64,000 nucleotides of DNA from an uncultured Ardenticatenia bacterium (lineage in GTDB: Bacteria > Chloroflexota > Anaerolineae > 4572-78 > NAK82). The position numbers and the translations under genes are program-made. The stretch is taken from positions 46,384-110,383 of the forward strand of contig CAKZLO010000075.1 in assembly GCA_937127125.1 (NCBI GenBank), given 5' to 3'. Shown here piece after piece: positions 8,583-16,902 of this stretch (positions within the stretch are counted from its first letter, which is position 1; every line of letters begins with the position of its first letter). Below the pieces are notes generated by a model. It saw only the letters and a program-made list of their open reading frames with translations, had not been told where the DNA came from and ran no database searches.

Positions 8583-9734
8583 CTAGACAGGCATTTGGTA
8601 GATGCGGTAGGTGCGATACCGACGTGCGCCGTATGGTCCACCAACTTTTAAGATGATGCGGTTCATCATCTCGTTGGTCTCTAGGATCCAGGAAAACTCG
8701 ATCCTGGTATAGCCTCCCTCGATCGCCGAGCGGACTGTCTCGTACATTAGAACAGCTTCGACGCCGCGCCCACGGAAATCATCGACGACCCCCATAATCA
8801 TCAAGCGTGCGCCAGTGATTTTGCGCCCATACCAGAGCACCTTGAGCCAGCCCAAGGGGAAAAGGCGACCGTCCAGACGTTTGAGTACTTGGTTGATGTC
8901 GGGTACACACACAGAGAGGCCCACAGGCCGGTCTCCGGCCTCCACAATCACACATAAACGGGGATCAAGGATTTGTTTGAGATCTCTGGCTAGTTTGTTC
9001 ACCTCGGCATCGGTCATGGGGACAAAGCCCCAGTTGCGCACCCACGCCTGGTTATAGACCTGTTTGGCGCGCTGTAGCTCTGCGTCGAAATCTTTCATAC
9101 GCGGACGACGGGTGACAATGCCAGCTCGCTCTTTCGCCAGATTTGTCACGCGCACTAGCTTTTCCGGCAAACCACTGGGGTCGCCATGAAACTGGCTTAG
9201 ATCTGCTATATAGGCATAGACATCCATCACCTTAGTCAAACCAAAGCGCTCAAAGAACTCGTTGTAATGTGGAGGATTATACGGCATCATGACCATAGGC
9301 GGTCCGGGGTCCCCTTCGAGGAACGTGCCCACTTCATGATTCTGGGAAAAGCTGAGTGGTCCACGCAGCGCTTCCATCCCTTTGGAATGCGCCCAATCTC
9401 GCGCGGTTGCAAGTAAAGCTTCTGCTACATGGAAATCATCGACTGTCTGGAAGAAACCGAACATGCCCACTTTTTCCCCGTGCACCTGATTATGCAAGTG
9501 GTCGATGTGACTGGAGATGGTACCCATCACCTCACCATTGTGACGTGCCAGCCAAAGAACTACCTCAGCGTGCTCGAAGAAAGGGTTGTGTTGGGCACTG
9601 AGAAACTTGCGACGATCACTTAGGAGTGGAGGCACCCAGTGTGGATCATCGCGATACAGTCGAAACGGGAAGCGAATAAAGTCCTCGAGGTCCTTGGAAG
9701 AAATAACAGGACAAACTTCCACGGTGATGCTCAT
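8583..9734 (-). CDS. GNAT-like N-acetyltransferase family protein (function unknown)
   Basis: This 383-residue cytosolic protein has a long N-terminal region (DPHWVPPLLSDRRKFL, NPFFEHAE) and a second half that looks like a degenerate acyltransferase fold ending IEFSWILETNEMMNRII-KVGG. The segments ALRGPLSFSQNHEVG and MMPYNPPHYNEFFERFGL are typical of a widespread uncharacterised GNAT-related family in which the C-terminal domain compares with the N-terminal one. No substrate is known. It begins 6 bp after the metallohydrolase stop and ends 9 bp before the epimerase gene, so it is co-transcribed with both. Confidence 0.65.
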   Translation of the reverse strand: MSITVEVCPVISSKDLEDFIRFPFRLYRDDPHWVPPLLSDRRKFLSAQHNPFFEHAEVVLWLARHNGEVMGTISSHIDHLHNQVHGEKVGMFGFFQTVDDFHVAEALLATARDWAHSKGMEALRGPLSFSQNHEVGTFLEGDPGPPMVMMPYNPPHYNEFFERFGLTKVMDVYAYIADLSQFHGDPSGLPEKLVRVTNLAKERAGIVTRRPRMKDFDAELQRAKQVYNQAWVRNWGFVPMTDAEVNKLARDLKQILDPRLCVIVEAGDRPVGLSVCVPDINQVLKRLDGRLFPLGWLKVLWYGRKITGARLMIMGVVDDFRGRGVEAVLMYETVRSAIEGGYTRIEFSWILETNEMMNRIILKVGGPYGARRYRTYRIYQMPV

Positions 9735-9740
9735 AAGGGA

Positions 9741-10427
9741 TCAGACCTCAATCGTCTGTCCGGGTTGAAGCACGAACACCCGGGCGGTGGTTTCACTTTC
9801 CACACGCCTGGCCCATGCGTGGGCATCTTGCTGGATAAGGTCAAAGGTGTTGTAATGAATGGGGACGACGCCCGCTGGCTGGATTAGTTTGACTGCGCGC
9901 AAGGCGTCTTCTGGCCCCATGGTGTAATTGTCCCCGATGGGCAGCAGAGCCAAATCAATCCCCTCTTCCCCGATCAACTTCATATCGTAGAACAAACCAG
10001 TGTCACATGCATGGTAGATCTTTCGGTTCCCCTCCAAATATAAGAGGAAGCCAACTGGGTTGCCACCATAAGAACCGTCAGGCAAAACAGAACCGTGATG
10101 AGCAATCGTGAGTTTCAAACGCCCCCATGGATATTTATGCGAGCCACCGATGTGTTGTGCATGGACGTTCTCGACCCCATTAGCCACCAACCAGTTCTGA
10201 ATCTCGTAGTTGGAGACTACCATCGCACCGGTGCGTTTAGCAATAGCGATGGTGTCGCCCAGGTGATCACCATGCCCATGAGACACTAGGATGTAGTCTG
10301 CCTCAACAGCATCTGCATGCACAGGGCTCATAGCGTTGCCAGTGAGAAAGGGGTCAGTCAAAATGCGGAAACCCTGTGTTTCAATGAGAAAACAGGCATG
10401 TCCGTACCACGTGACCTTAACTGCCAA
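9741..10427 (-). CDS. UPF0173 metal-dependent hydrolase (metallo-beta-lactamase superfamily)
   Basis: This 228-residue protein of the YtkL/UPF0173 type begins VTWYGHACFLIET. It carries the zinc-binding motif SHGHGDHLGD, a further His in IAHHGS, an Asp in HACDTGLF and a late His in VVPIHYNTF. These are the expected metal ligands of a beta-lactamase-fold hydrolase. The physiological substrate of the family is not established. The start is TTG, supported by an excellent AAGGAGGG site 7 nt upstream; no better-placed ATG exists. It sits 45 bp downstream of the small Cys-rich gene and 6 bp upstream of the GNAT-like gene. Confidence 0.9.
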   Translation of the reverse strand: MAVKVTWYGHACFLIETQGFRILTDPFLTGNAMSPVHADAVEADYILVSHGHGDHLGDTIAIAKRTGAMVVSNYEIQNWLVANGVENVHAQHIGGSHKYPWGRLKLTIAHHGSVLPDGSYGGNPVGFLLYLEGNRKIYHACDTGLFYDMKLIGEEGIDLALLPIGDNYTMGPEDALRAVKLIQPAGVVPIHYNTFDLIQQDAHAWARRVESETTARVFVLQPGQTIEV

Positions 10428-10472
10428 GGGCTCCCTCCTTAAACGGTTGCTGAGAAAGGAAAGCAGCTGCGT

Positions 10473-10814
10473 TCAGGCGGCTTTTTCTGCGATAGGTGCG
10501 TTTTCCTTCAACAGGCGCGCGATCTCCTTGCGTGCTCGCTCGTAACGCTGTAGCAGTTGCTTATCCGTTCCTTTGAAACTGATGATCGTTTGACGTGCAC
10601 ACAAAGCACAGCCGCGTTGTGCCCGGTAGCTGTCCATTTCGCAGGTGAGACAGCTATTCAGGCGGATCATCATCATCGAAAACGCCAACGCATCTGGGTG
10701 CGTTTCCGGTAGCGTTGAAAGATAGTCAATAAGTTTCTTCCATTCTTCACCGCGCAAGTCGCGCAGCTGACCGATCAAATGAGGTGTAAACAAGAGTTCG
10801 TATTTCTGATACAC
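10473..10814 (-). CDS. Conserved-looking small protein with a four-Cys motif (unknown)
   Basis: This 113-residue protein has no family I recognise. Its core has the cysteine pattern C-x2-C-x10-C-x2-C (CLTCEMDSYRAQRGCALCA), which suggests a zinc or Fe-S site. A charged, probably helical tail runs from about residue 75. The start is GTG at 10814 and no strong ribosome binding site is visible. It is the first gene downstream of a perfect-consensus minus-strand promoter (10901-10929), so it leads the operon that continues into the UPF0173 hydrolase. A metal-binding or regulatory role is an inference from the Cys pattern only. Confidence 0.6.
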   Translation of the reverse strand: MYQKYELLFTPHLIGQLRDLRGEEWKKLIDYLSTLPETHPDALAFSMMMIRLNSCLTCEMDSYRAQRGCALCARQTIISFKGTDKQLLQRYERARKEIARLLKENAPIAEKAA

Positions 10815-11088
10815 TTGTCACGATCCATCCATTTCTAGAGAGATATTGTAAGGTCACACCGATATTGCACTACCCAACCTCGCATATGCCAGCATTTTTT
10901 ATTATAATTGCCGTCGGGAGCGGTGTCAATAGCTTTGGAGAGGTGTTCAAGAACTCCCCGTGTTAATACTGGCTTGGCCCTCTCCTGCGCAAAGCTGACT
11001 GGTTGACAGCTCTCTGTTCTGGTTGGGTGGGAGGACATTGGGGATGCCTCGAACTTGTGTCATCCGATTTTCTGCACAGGAGACTTGA
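10815..11088. other. Divergent intergenic region
   Basis: This separates the minus-strand operon from the plus-strand HAD gene. Apart from the consensus minus-strand promoter, I see only the AGGAGA ribosome binding site before the HAD gene. A clear plus-strand promoter was not found, although a TATAAT-like element overlaps the minus -10 region. A possible 67-codon minus-strand frame at 10835-11038 has no family resemblance. Confidence 0.6.
10901..10929 (-). promoter_or_regulatory. Perfect-consensus sigma70-type promoter, minus strand
   Basis: Read on the minus strand, TTGACA (10929-10924) and TATAAT (10906-10901) are separated by exactly 17 bp. This is a full match to the vegetative consensus. 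Transcription would start near 10893 and enter the small four-Cys gene and the downstream minus-strand unit. Confidence 0.85.
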
Positions 11089-12012
11089 GTGAAAAAAGCC
11101 ATTTGCTCCGATAGTATGGAGGCTACAAGATTGCTCCACGTTGACTATCTTCGTGTCCTGAACCCCTCAGTGATCGAGCGGCTGGGATATATCCGGCACG
11201 CACTCTTTGACTTCGACGGTACCATCTCCACCCTTCGCCAAGGCTGGGAGCAAGCAATGATCCCGGTCATGTTGGAGGCAATCTGTGGTTCGCATCCTGT
11301 GACGCCCGAGATTGAGCATGAGGTGCGTGAGTATGTTGATCGTTCTACTGGTATTCTGACCATTGAACAGATGCGCTGGTTGGTGGATGCGGTACGTCGC
11401 CATGGGTTGGTTGGTGAGCCATTGACGGCAGCCCAATACAAGCAAATCTATCTAGAACGATTGCTGGTCACTGTCAATGAGAGGGTGGAACGGGTGGCAC
11501 GTGGCGAGGTGCCACCCTCTGCTGCTATGATTGCTGGGGCTGAGGAGTTTGTGCGTGCACTTTACGAGCGTGGTGTGAAGCTTTACCTGGCCAGTGGTAC
11601 CGATCATCCCTATGTCCTCCGCGAAGCATCTGTGCTAGGAATAGACCATTACTTCATCGGTGGTATCTACGGCGCCTTGGATGCCACCGAGGCCAACAAC
11701 AAAGAACGCATTATTCAGCGCATTCTGGACGAACATGGTCTGTCTGGCAATGAGCTGCTGGTGGTTGGCGATGGCCCGGTGGAAATCCGTGAGGCAGTGG
11801 CGCGCGGGGCCATTGCCCTTGGAATGGCAACAGATGAGGTGATACGCCATGGGTGGAATCCGCATAAGGTACGTCGGTTGACCAACGCAGGCGCTGACAT
11901 GCTTGCCCCTGATTTCAGCCGTATAGACATACTAATGAGGGTGCTATTCCCCGCGTGTGGCAAGTCCAACGATTCTCTCAAGGGTGAGGTTGAAACATGC
12001 AGAGAGGGATAA
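11089..12012 (+). CDS. HAD-superfamily hydrolase
   Basis: This 307-residue predicted phosphatase carries haloacid dehalogenase motif I DFDGT (about residues 43-47, nucleophile Asp and acid/base Asp), motif II in LYLASGT, and motif IV GDGPVE with its metal-binding Asp. A mostly helical cap lies between motifs I and II. The start is GTG, with AGGAGA about 6 nt upstream. An internal ATG at codon 10 is less well supported. The last 16 bases overlap the TspO-like gene, which suggests coupled translation. The substrate is unknown; sugar or nucleotide phosphates are usual for such caps. Confidence 0.82.
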   Translation: MKKAICSDSMEATRLLHVDYLRVLNPSVIERLGYIRHALFDFDGTISTLRQGWEQAMIPVMLEAICGSHPVTPEIEHEVREYVDRSTGILTIEQMRWLVDAVRRHGLVGEPLTAAQYKQIYLERLLVTVNERVERVARGEVPPSAAMIAGAEEFVRALYERGVKLYLASGTDHPYVLREASVLGIDHYFIGGIYGALDATEANNKERIIQRILDEHGLSGNELLVVGDGPVEIREAVARGAIALGMATDEVIRHGWNPHKVRRLTNAGADMLAPDFSRIDILMRVLFPACGKSNDSLKGEVETCREG

Positions 12013-12773
12013 CAAGACAAGTTCTTAATGTGTTGGCAGCAATTGCTACTATCGGCGTCAATGGATTGGCAAATGCCCTGCCCCTGAATAACCTGACGAC
12101 GGGAGAGATCTCAGATCGTTTCAGGGTCTATTTCACACCAGCTGGCTACGTCTTCTCCATCTGGGGCCTGATCTATTTGGGAATCATTGCTTTTGCTTTC
12201 TATCAGGCATTGCCCTCTCAGCGCAACAACCCACGTTTGGGGCGACTGGGTTATCTCTTCGTAGTGAGCTGCTTGGCTAACATCGCTTGGCTGTTCCTGT
12301 GGCATTATGAGCAGTTTCCTTTGACGCTCGTCGCGATGTTTGGTCTGTTGGCCTCCCTGGTTGTCGCATATGTGCGCTTGGGTATTGGGAGGACACTGGT
12401 GCCCTCAGAAGAGCGTTGGTTCGTGCACGTTCCATTCAGTCTCTATTTGGGCTGGGTGAGTGTGGCTACCATTGCTAATGTAACTGTTGTATTGGATTAC
12501 CTGAATTGGGACAGATGGGGCATTGCCGCTGAGTGGTGGGCGCTCGCGATGTTATTGGTCGGGGCAGGACTAGCTCTCATAATGGCACTTACACGACGAG
12601 ACGTAGTGTATGTACTGGTTCTTATCTGGGCTTATATTGGTATCGCGGTCAAACAAGGCGATGTAGCCATAGTGGCACGTGGAGCATGGGTGACAACTGG
12701 GCTGCTGGTATTGATACTGGTATCGACCTTTGCCAAGCATTGGATGCAGCAAAAACACACCGCTGTCCGTTGA
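11997..12773 (+). CDS. TspO/MBR-related tryptophan-rich sensory protein, long form
   Basis: This is a polytopic membrane protein of 258 residues with about seven hydrophobic segments. TspO-like signatures are visible in YFTPAGYVFSIWGLIYLG and in PFSLYLGWVSVATIANV, corresponding to the PxxxF...W and W-x-S/T regions of the family. Classical bacterial TspO is about 160 residues with five helices. The longer relatives of this kind are often just called tryptophan-rich sensory proteins. TspO binds porphyrins and related ligands, but whether this long form does is unknown. It overlaps the HAD gene by 16 bases. Confidence 0.72.
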   Translation: MQRGITRQVLNVLAAIATIGVNGLANALPLNNLTTGEISDRFRVYFTPAGYVFSIWGLIYLGIIAFAFYQALPSQRNNPRLGRLGYLFVVSCLANIAWLFLWHYEQFPLTLVAMFGLLASLVVAYVRLGIGRTLVPSEERWFVHVPFSLYLGWVSVATIANVTVVLDYLNWDRWGIAAEWWALAMLLVGAGLALIMALTRRDVVYVLVLIWAYIGIAVKQGDVAIVARGAWVTTGLLVLILVSTFAKHWMQQKHTAVR

Positions 12774-12834
12774 CACAGGTGCAGCATGTCCATTCGTGCG
12801 CGGAAGGGAGGCATCGTGACGCGCCGGGTTCACA

Positions 12835-13083
12835 TTATCGATTGAATAAACGAACAAGAATGTTTAGCAGGATGGTCAGAATGATGCTCAGCAGAATCGA
12901 GCTCACAATTGGTATCCAGCAGGAGAGGCGTCCATCTGCAGTCCGGAAGTGGATGTCGCCCGGCAGATGACCTAGCTGATTGAAAAAGGGCACCTTGCTG
13001 AATAACCAGAACAGCACACCCAGCGCTGCGATGCCCAATCCCAAAAGGATCAACCAGCGTCCCAGACCTTCGAGAGAAAACAT
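12835..13083 (-). CDS. DUF2905 family small membrane protein
   Basis: The product has 82 residues and two transmembrane helices. The first helix runs into FSKVPFFNQLGHLPGDI, the conserved core of DUF2905; after a short basic loop a second helix ends the protein. The start at 13083 is set by AGGAGGTGA about 5 nt upstream. A longer in-frame extension to 13209 has no such site and no family sequence. Function is unknown in the family. It is convergent with the TspO-like gene. Confidence 0.85.
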   Translation of the reverse strand: MFSLEGLGRWLILLGLGIAALGVLFWLFSKVPFFNQLGHLPGDIHFRTADGRLSCWIPIVSSILLSIILTILLNILVRLFNR

Positions 13084-13530
13084 TAACTCACCTCCTCCAG
13101 CACATATACCACGAATCAAACAGGCAGGCAAGGATTTGGCCCCTCGCAGCCAAGGCATCTGCACAGTTCTGCAAGCTCTGTCCATTTCTATCGGTCGCAT
13201 CCAGCTCAAGAGGAGGTTTCCCTGATCGATCTGCGGGTAAGACCTCTTGCTTGGTGCGTGATCGAGTAGTGCTAGATCCTATAGGTTTGCGGGTTTGGAA
13301 AAAAGCCTTTCGTCTCGAGACCTTCGCATCAAGATAGGGACGGTCAGTCCATTTTTTTCCGCGGTATGTGGGGGATCTTACAGTGCGTTGACTTGCCTCC
13401 TCCTTGCTCGTATAATCGGTTTAGTAGCTTATTGTTTACAGCAATTTCTGAAAAGAGTCTCAGATAGTGGGCACCATCGCGTAATACTGGTTGCGTCTGT
13501 TCCGCCGTGTGAGGGGAGATTGGAACAAAG
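13084..13530. other. Intergenic region upstream of the M23 gene
   Basis: This is 447 bp without a convincing gene. It contains the plus-strand promoter at 13388-13416 and a 10-bp palindrome GTCTCGAGAC at 13312-13321 that could be a protein-binding site. I see no RNA gene. Confidence 0.6.
13388..13416 (+). promoter_or_regulatory. Sigma70-type promoter for the LysM/M23 gene
   Basis: TTGACT (13388-13393), a 17-bp spacer and TATAAT (13411-13416) form a near-consensus promoter about 115 bp upstream of the endopeptidase start. Confidence 0.8.
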
Positions 13531-14829
13531 ATGGTGAAATCTAGGGCTTGGATCCTCTGCCTGATACTTGTCGTGGCTCTTCTTGTCCCAACAGCACCTA
13601 TTGTTGCGGCACCACCAACGCAGACAGAACCAGAACGTGTATATTTTGTTCAGGTTGGCGACACCCTCTATAGCATTGCGCTGCGCTTTCAGGTAACAGT
13701 TGAGGCACTTGTAGCTGTCAATCAACTTGAGAATCCAGACTTGATCCAGGTCGGGCAGAAACTTGTGATACCACCGGCGGAGGAGGACGCCGGATCGACG
13801 TCAGCGAGCGGAGGGACAGAAGCCTCATCAGGTGAAATGACACAACTCACTTCTCCACATCAACCACAAGTGTATGTCGTCCAACCAGGAGACACGCTTT
13901 CCGGTATTGCTGCGTATTGGGGTGCCACTGTCGAAGAACTTGTGGAAGCAAACGGGCTCAGCGACCCCAACTATCTGAGAGTAGGGCAGGAGCTGCGCAT
14001 CCCAGGCGCTGACCTGCCCACTTCGTATCCCCATCCATTCTATCAGGTTCAACTTGCTCCGTTGCCTGTAGCTCAAGGAGAAACTTTGCTGGTACGTGTG
14101 AAATTACGGGAACCGGCAACGTTGTCTGGTGAGTTCGACGGACGTCCGTTTCACTTCATCAACACTCAACAAGGCGGCTGGGCACTGGTTGGTGTTCACG
14201 CATTGCAGTCGATTGGAGCGTATTCATTGATCCTGCATGCTCGGTCACGCAAAGGCGAGGAAGTAACACTGACGCTTCCTATGCGTGTCAAAGGGGGAGG
14301 ATATGCTACCGAGGATATTTTCTTGCCTCCCGACCGTAGTGCTCTCCTCGATCCAAAGCTGGTCGCCGCCGAGGAAGCACGTATGAAAGTAGTTTGGGCG
14401 GAGCTAAGCCCATTTCCTCTCTGGGAGGGATTATTCAGTCTACCTTTAAAGGAGATGCGGGTTACCTCACCCTTTGGCACGCGACGTTCCTACAATGGGG
14501 GTCCGGTCAGTGGATTCCACACTGGTATCGACTTGGGAGCTGACGAAGGCATCCCGGTGTACGCGCCAGCTAGAGGTCGCGTGACATTATCTGAGACGCT
14601 CACTGTGCGGGGCAACACCCTCGTGATTGACCATGGCGTTGGCGTCTTCAGCGGTTTCTTTCACCTTGCGCAGTCACTCGTCCAAACTGGCCAAATGGTG
14701 CAGGCGGGTGACTTGATCGGCTATGTCGGCAATACAGGACTGTCCAGCGGTGCCCATCTACATTGGGAGATGCGCGTCGGCGGGATCGCGGTAGATCCTA
14801 TGCAATGGACCAGAATGGTTTTTCCATAG
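13531..14829 (+). CDS. Secreted LysM-LysM-M23 peptidoglycan endopeptidase
   Basis: The product has 432 residues. The signal peptide covers roughly residues 1-27 (basic start, hydrophobic core, AAPPTQ cleavage area). Two LysM repeats follow, each beginning with the V-x-GDTL pattern (about 38-82 and 112-157). A beta-rich middle region follows, then a C-terminal M23 domain (about 310-425) with HTGIDLGADEG and HLHWE supplying the zinc-binding His/Asp residues. It should bind peptidoglycan via LysM and cut peptide cross-links outside the cytoplasmic membrane during growth or division. The domain order is common in Chloroflexota and Firmicutes. It is served by a near-consensus promoter and followed by another wall enzyme with its own promoter. 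Confidence 0.92.
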   Translation: MVKSRAWILCLILVVALLVPTAPIVAAPPTQTEPERVYFVQVGDTLYSIALRFQVTVEALVAVNQLENPDLIQVGQKLVIPPAEEDAGSTSASGGTEASSGEMTQLTSPHQPQVYVVQPGDTLSGIAAYWGATVEELVEANGLSDPNYLRVGQELRIPGADLPTSYPHPFYQVQLAPLPVAQGETLLVRVKLREPATLSGEFDGRPFHFINTQQGGWALVGVHALQSIGAYSLILHARSRKGEEVTLTLPMRVKGGGYATEDIFLPPDRSALLDPKLVAAEEARMKVVWAELSPFPLWEGLFSLPLKEMRVTSPFGTRRSYNGGPVSGFHTGIDLGADEGIPVYAPARGRVTLSETLTVRGNTLVIDHGVGVFSGFFHLAQSLVQTGQMVQAGDLIGYVGNTGLSSGAHLHWEMRVGGIAVDPMQWTRMVFP

Positions 14830-14837
14830 TTTTGCTA

Positions 14838-14866
14838 TTGCACTGGCAACGAATCCGATGTATAAT
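14838..14866 (+). promoter_or_regulatory. Promoter for the TPR/L,D-transpeptidase gene
   Basis: TTGCAC (14838-14843), a 17-bp spacer and TATAAT (14861-14866) lie about 43 bp upstream of the ATG. The element falls in the 79-bp gap after the M23 gene. Confidence 0.75.
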
Positions 14867-14908
14867 TAGACATAAAATATTACGCCACAATCGATGGGGC
14901 CGTAGAGA

Positions 14909-16510
14909 ATGGACAATGAGGAAGATCCGCGCGAGCTGCTAAGGCTGGCGATTCAAGCGGCCACGGCAGGCGATCGAAACCGGGCATATTTGCTGCTGCG
15001 CCGGGTAATTGCGAGTGATCCCTCGAACGAGGTTGCTTGGCTCTGGCTGGTGGCAGTGGCCGAGCAGCCACGTGAGGCGCGCATTGCATTACGCCGGGTG
15101 GAACAACTCAATCCAAACCATCCCAAACTTCCCGAAGCGCGCCACTGGTTGGAGGCGCGTTTGTCTGCTACACCTGCTACCTCTCCTAGTGCCGACGTCT
15201 CCCCTGAGGTTGCGGGTATGCCTGTGGTACATCCACCTGTTGAGACCCAGCCAACGCCCCCTGTGCCCGTTTCCGAAGAGGAGATCGGCGACCTCATCCA
15301 GGAGAGGGTTGGTGAGGAACAGGTCGAGGTTCCCCGCAGTGAGGATACGGCACCTCGTGAACCACTGATAGAAGAGTCGAAACCTGTCGTGCAACGGCGT
15401 CCATGGCCAAAATGGGTTATCATTTTGCTGATCCTGGCTGTGGCAGCTGCACTTGCTCTGTTGGTGTTTTCAATCTGGCTACGATCCAATATTGCAAGGT
15501 CAGCCTCACTGTCGGTATCTGGCCGCGATAAGCAGGTAGATGTCCTGCAGCCAGCTTTAAATGTTGCGCTCAGTGAGTCGCGCTGGGCCGATGTGGTCTC
15601 TATGTTGGAGACCTTTCATCGAATAGACTCTTCCGACCCCAGGTGGCAGCACAGTGCGGCTAATGCTTACTTCCAGCTCAGCGTGATGCGACGTAAGGAA
15701 GGGGACTTACCGAGTGCTTTGGACGCGCTGAACAAAGCTCTTCAACTGGCGCCTGATGAGCCTCCGCTAGAGCGAGAACGTCGTTTGTTATCTCAACTGT
15801 TGGGAGGCATACAACTTTATAACGGACGCAATTGGCAATCTGCCATTGAGGCGTTTTCTCAAGTTTACGCTGAGGACCCTTCTTTTGCGGAGGTGGGTAA
15901 CTGGCTCTATGGCGCCTATTTCAATCTGGGGATCACGTTGCAGGATGCTGGTCAGCTGGTGGAGGCGCGTCAGGCTTTTCACTCTGCTTTGTCCGTGCGG
16001 CCGGAGCAGTTGGAGGCACAGCAGAAGATACAGGAAGTCACAGAGCTGTTGCGCCCTCCTACCCCAACCGCGTCACCTACACCTACTGTGACCCCTACTC
16101 CGACAGCGACCCCGACGCCCGATCCAGAGGATCGCCTCATTCTGGTGGATATCTCTGAACAACGTATGTACGTGTACGAGAACGATCGCCTGCTGTGGAA
16201 TTGGGTTGTCTCCACAGGGGAACCGGGTAAGGATACTGCTACCGGTCGCTATCGTGTGCTGGATAAGATCGAGATGGCCTATGCCAGTACATGGAATCTC
16301 GACATGCCCTATTGGCTCGGGATCTACTATTCTGGACCTCTCGAGAATGGCATCCATGCACTCCCGATTAACCGCACCACCGGCGTGAAGCTGTGGGAAG
16401 GTTTGCTGGGGCAACGTGTGTCGTATGGGTGTGTCATTCTGAGCGATGAAAATGCTCGCACACTTTTCGAGTGGGCGCAGGTTGGCACACCAGTAGTCAT
16501 CCAGTGGTAA
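14909..16510 (+). CDS. Membrane-anchored TPR protein with C-terminal L,D-transpeptidase (YkuD) domain
   Basis: The product has 533 residues. A cytoplasmic N-terminus with one or two TPR-like helical pairs (about 10-85) leads through a Pro/Glu-rich linker to a single transmembrane helix (WVIILLILAVAAALALLVFS, about 170-190). An extracytoplasmic TPR region (about 225-380) and a Pro/Thr repeat linker precede the YkuD domain (about 405-533), which has MYVYENDRLLW, STGEPGKDTATG and NGIHAL. The catalytic motif reads SYGC instead of the usual SHGC; the Cys nucleophile and the upstream His are present. It probably forms or edits 3-3 cross-links or attaches wall components. The TPRs suggest protein partners. 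Confidence 0.88.
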   Translation: MDNEEDPRELLRLAIQAATAGDRNRAYLLLRRVIASDPSNEVAWLWLVAVAEQPREARIALRRVEQLNPNHPKLPEARHWLEARLSATPATSPSADVSPEVAGMPVVHPPVETQPTPPVPVSEEEIGDLIQERVGEEQVEVPRSEDTAPREPLIEESKPVVQRRPWPKWVIILLILAVAAALALLVFSIWLRSNIARSASLSVSGRDKQVDVLQPALNVALSESRWADVVSMLETFHRIDSSDPRWQHSAANAYFQLSVMRRKEGDLPSALDALNKALQLAPDEPPLERERRLLSQLLGGIQLYNGRNWQSAIEAFSQVYAEDPSFAEVGNWLYGAYFNLGITLQDAGQLVEARQAFHSALSVRPEQLEAQQKIQEVTELLRPPTPTASPTPTVTPTPTATPTPDPEDRLILVDISEQRMYVYENDRLLWNWVVSTGEPGKDTATGRYRVLDKIEMAYASTWNLDMPYWLGIYYSGPLENGIHALPINRTTGVKLWEGLLGQRVSYGCVILSDENARTLFEWAQVGTPVVIQW

Positions 16511-16902
16511 CAGAGCTACATCAACTGTTGCCATTGATCATAGATTAGATCCTCGCTGCGAGCTTCTCAGCAAGAGGGAGTAACCAGGAGCATACACGGT
16601 AGGGGCCGTGCAGGGACTTGCTCTGGTTGAAAAATCTGCTATCGGTCGCGCAAGCCAGACATGTTTCTCGAACAGGTTTGGCATCATTGTGTACCAGCCC
16701 AAACACGGCACCACCAGATACCAGTGTATAGCAGGTGGATCAAGACGATGAGATCCATTCTTGTCCTCTGGTGCGACTGTCCAGACCTGTTGCAGTGTCG
16801 GATGTAGCTCTCTGGCTCGGTCAGCTTCGCTGTGTGATGGTATCTGTGCTATGATCTCTTGGCTGCCTAGGGGTCAGAACACTTGGAGGCAAGCCCAGCA
16901 GA
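16511..16902. other. 392-bp region with a hairpin and no clear gene
   Basis: This lies between the L,D-transpeptidase gene and the convergent phosphatase gene. A bulged 10-bp stem (AACCAGGAGCA with TGCTCTGGTT, about 16582-16628) encloses a second 5-bp stem (CACGG/CCGTG). It lacks a U-tract, so it is not an intrinsic terminator. A minus-strand frame of about 59 codons crosses the region without start or family resemblance. It could be a small structured RNA or a decayed gene; neither is supported strongly. Confidence 0.35.

Noticed and set aside
10835..11038. 67-codon minus-strand frame
   Set aside because: It covers the minus-strand promoter elements and has no family resemblance or ribosome binding site.
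11480..11520. Inverted repeat AGAGGGTGG...CCACCCTCT
   Set aside because: It lies within the HAD coding sequence without a U-tract and is explained by codon content.
16540..16730. Minus-strand frame of about 59 codons
   Set aside because: It has no start codon with ribosome binding site, is bounded by stops and shows no family match.
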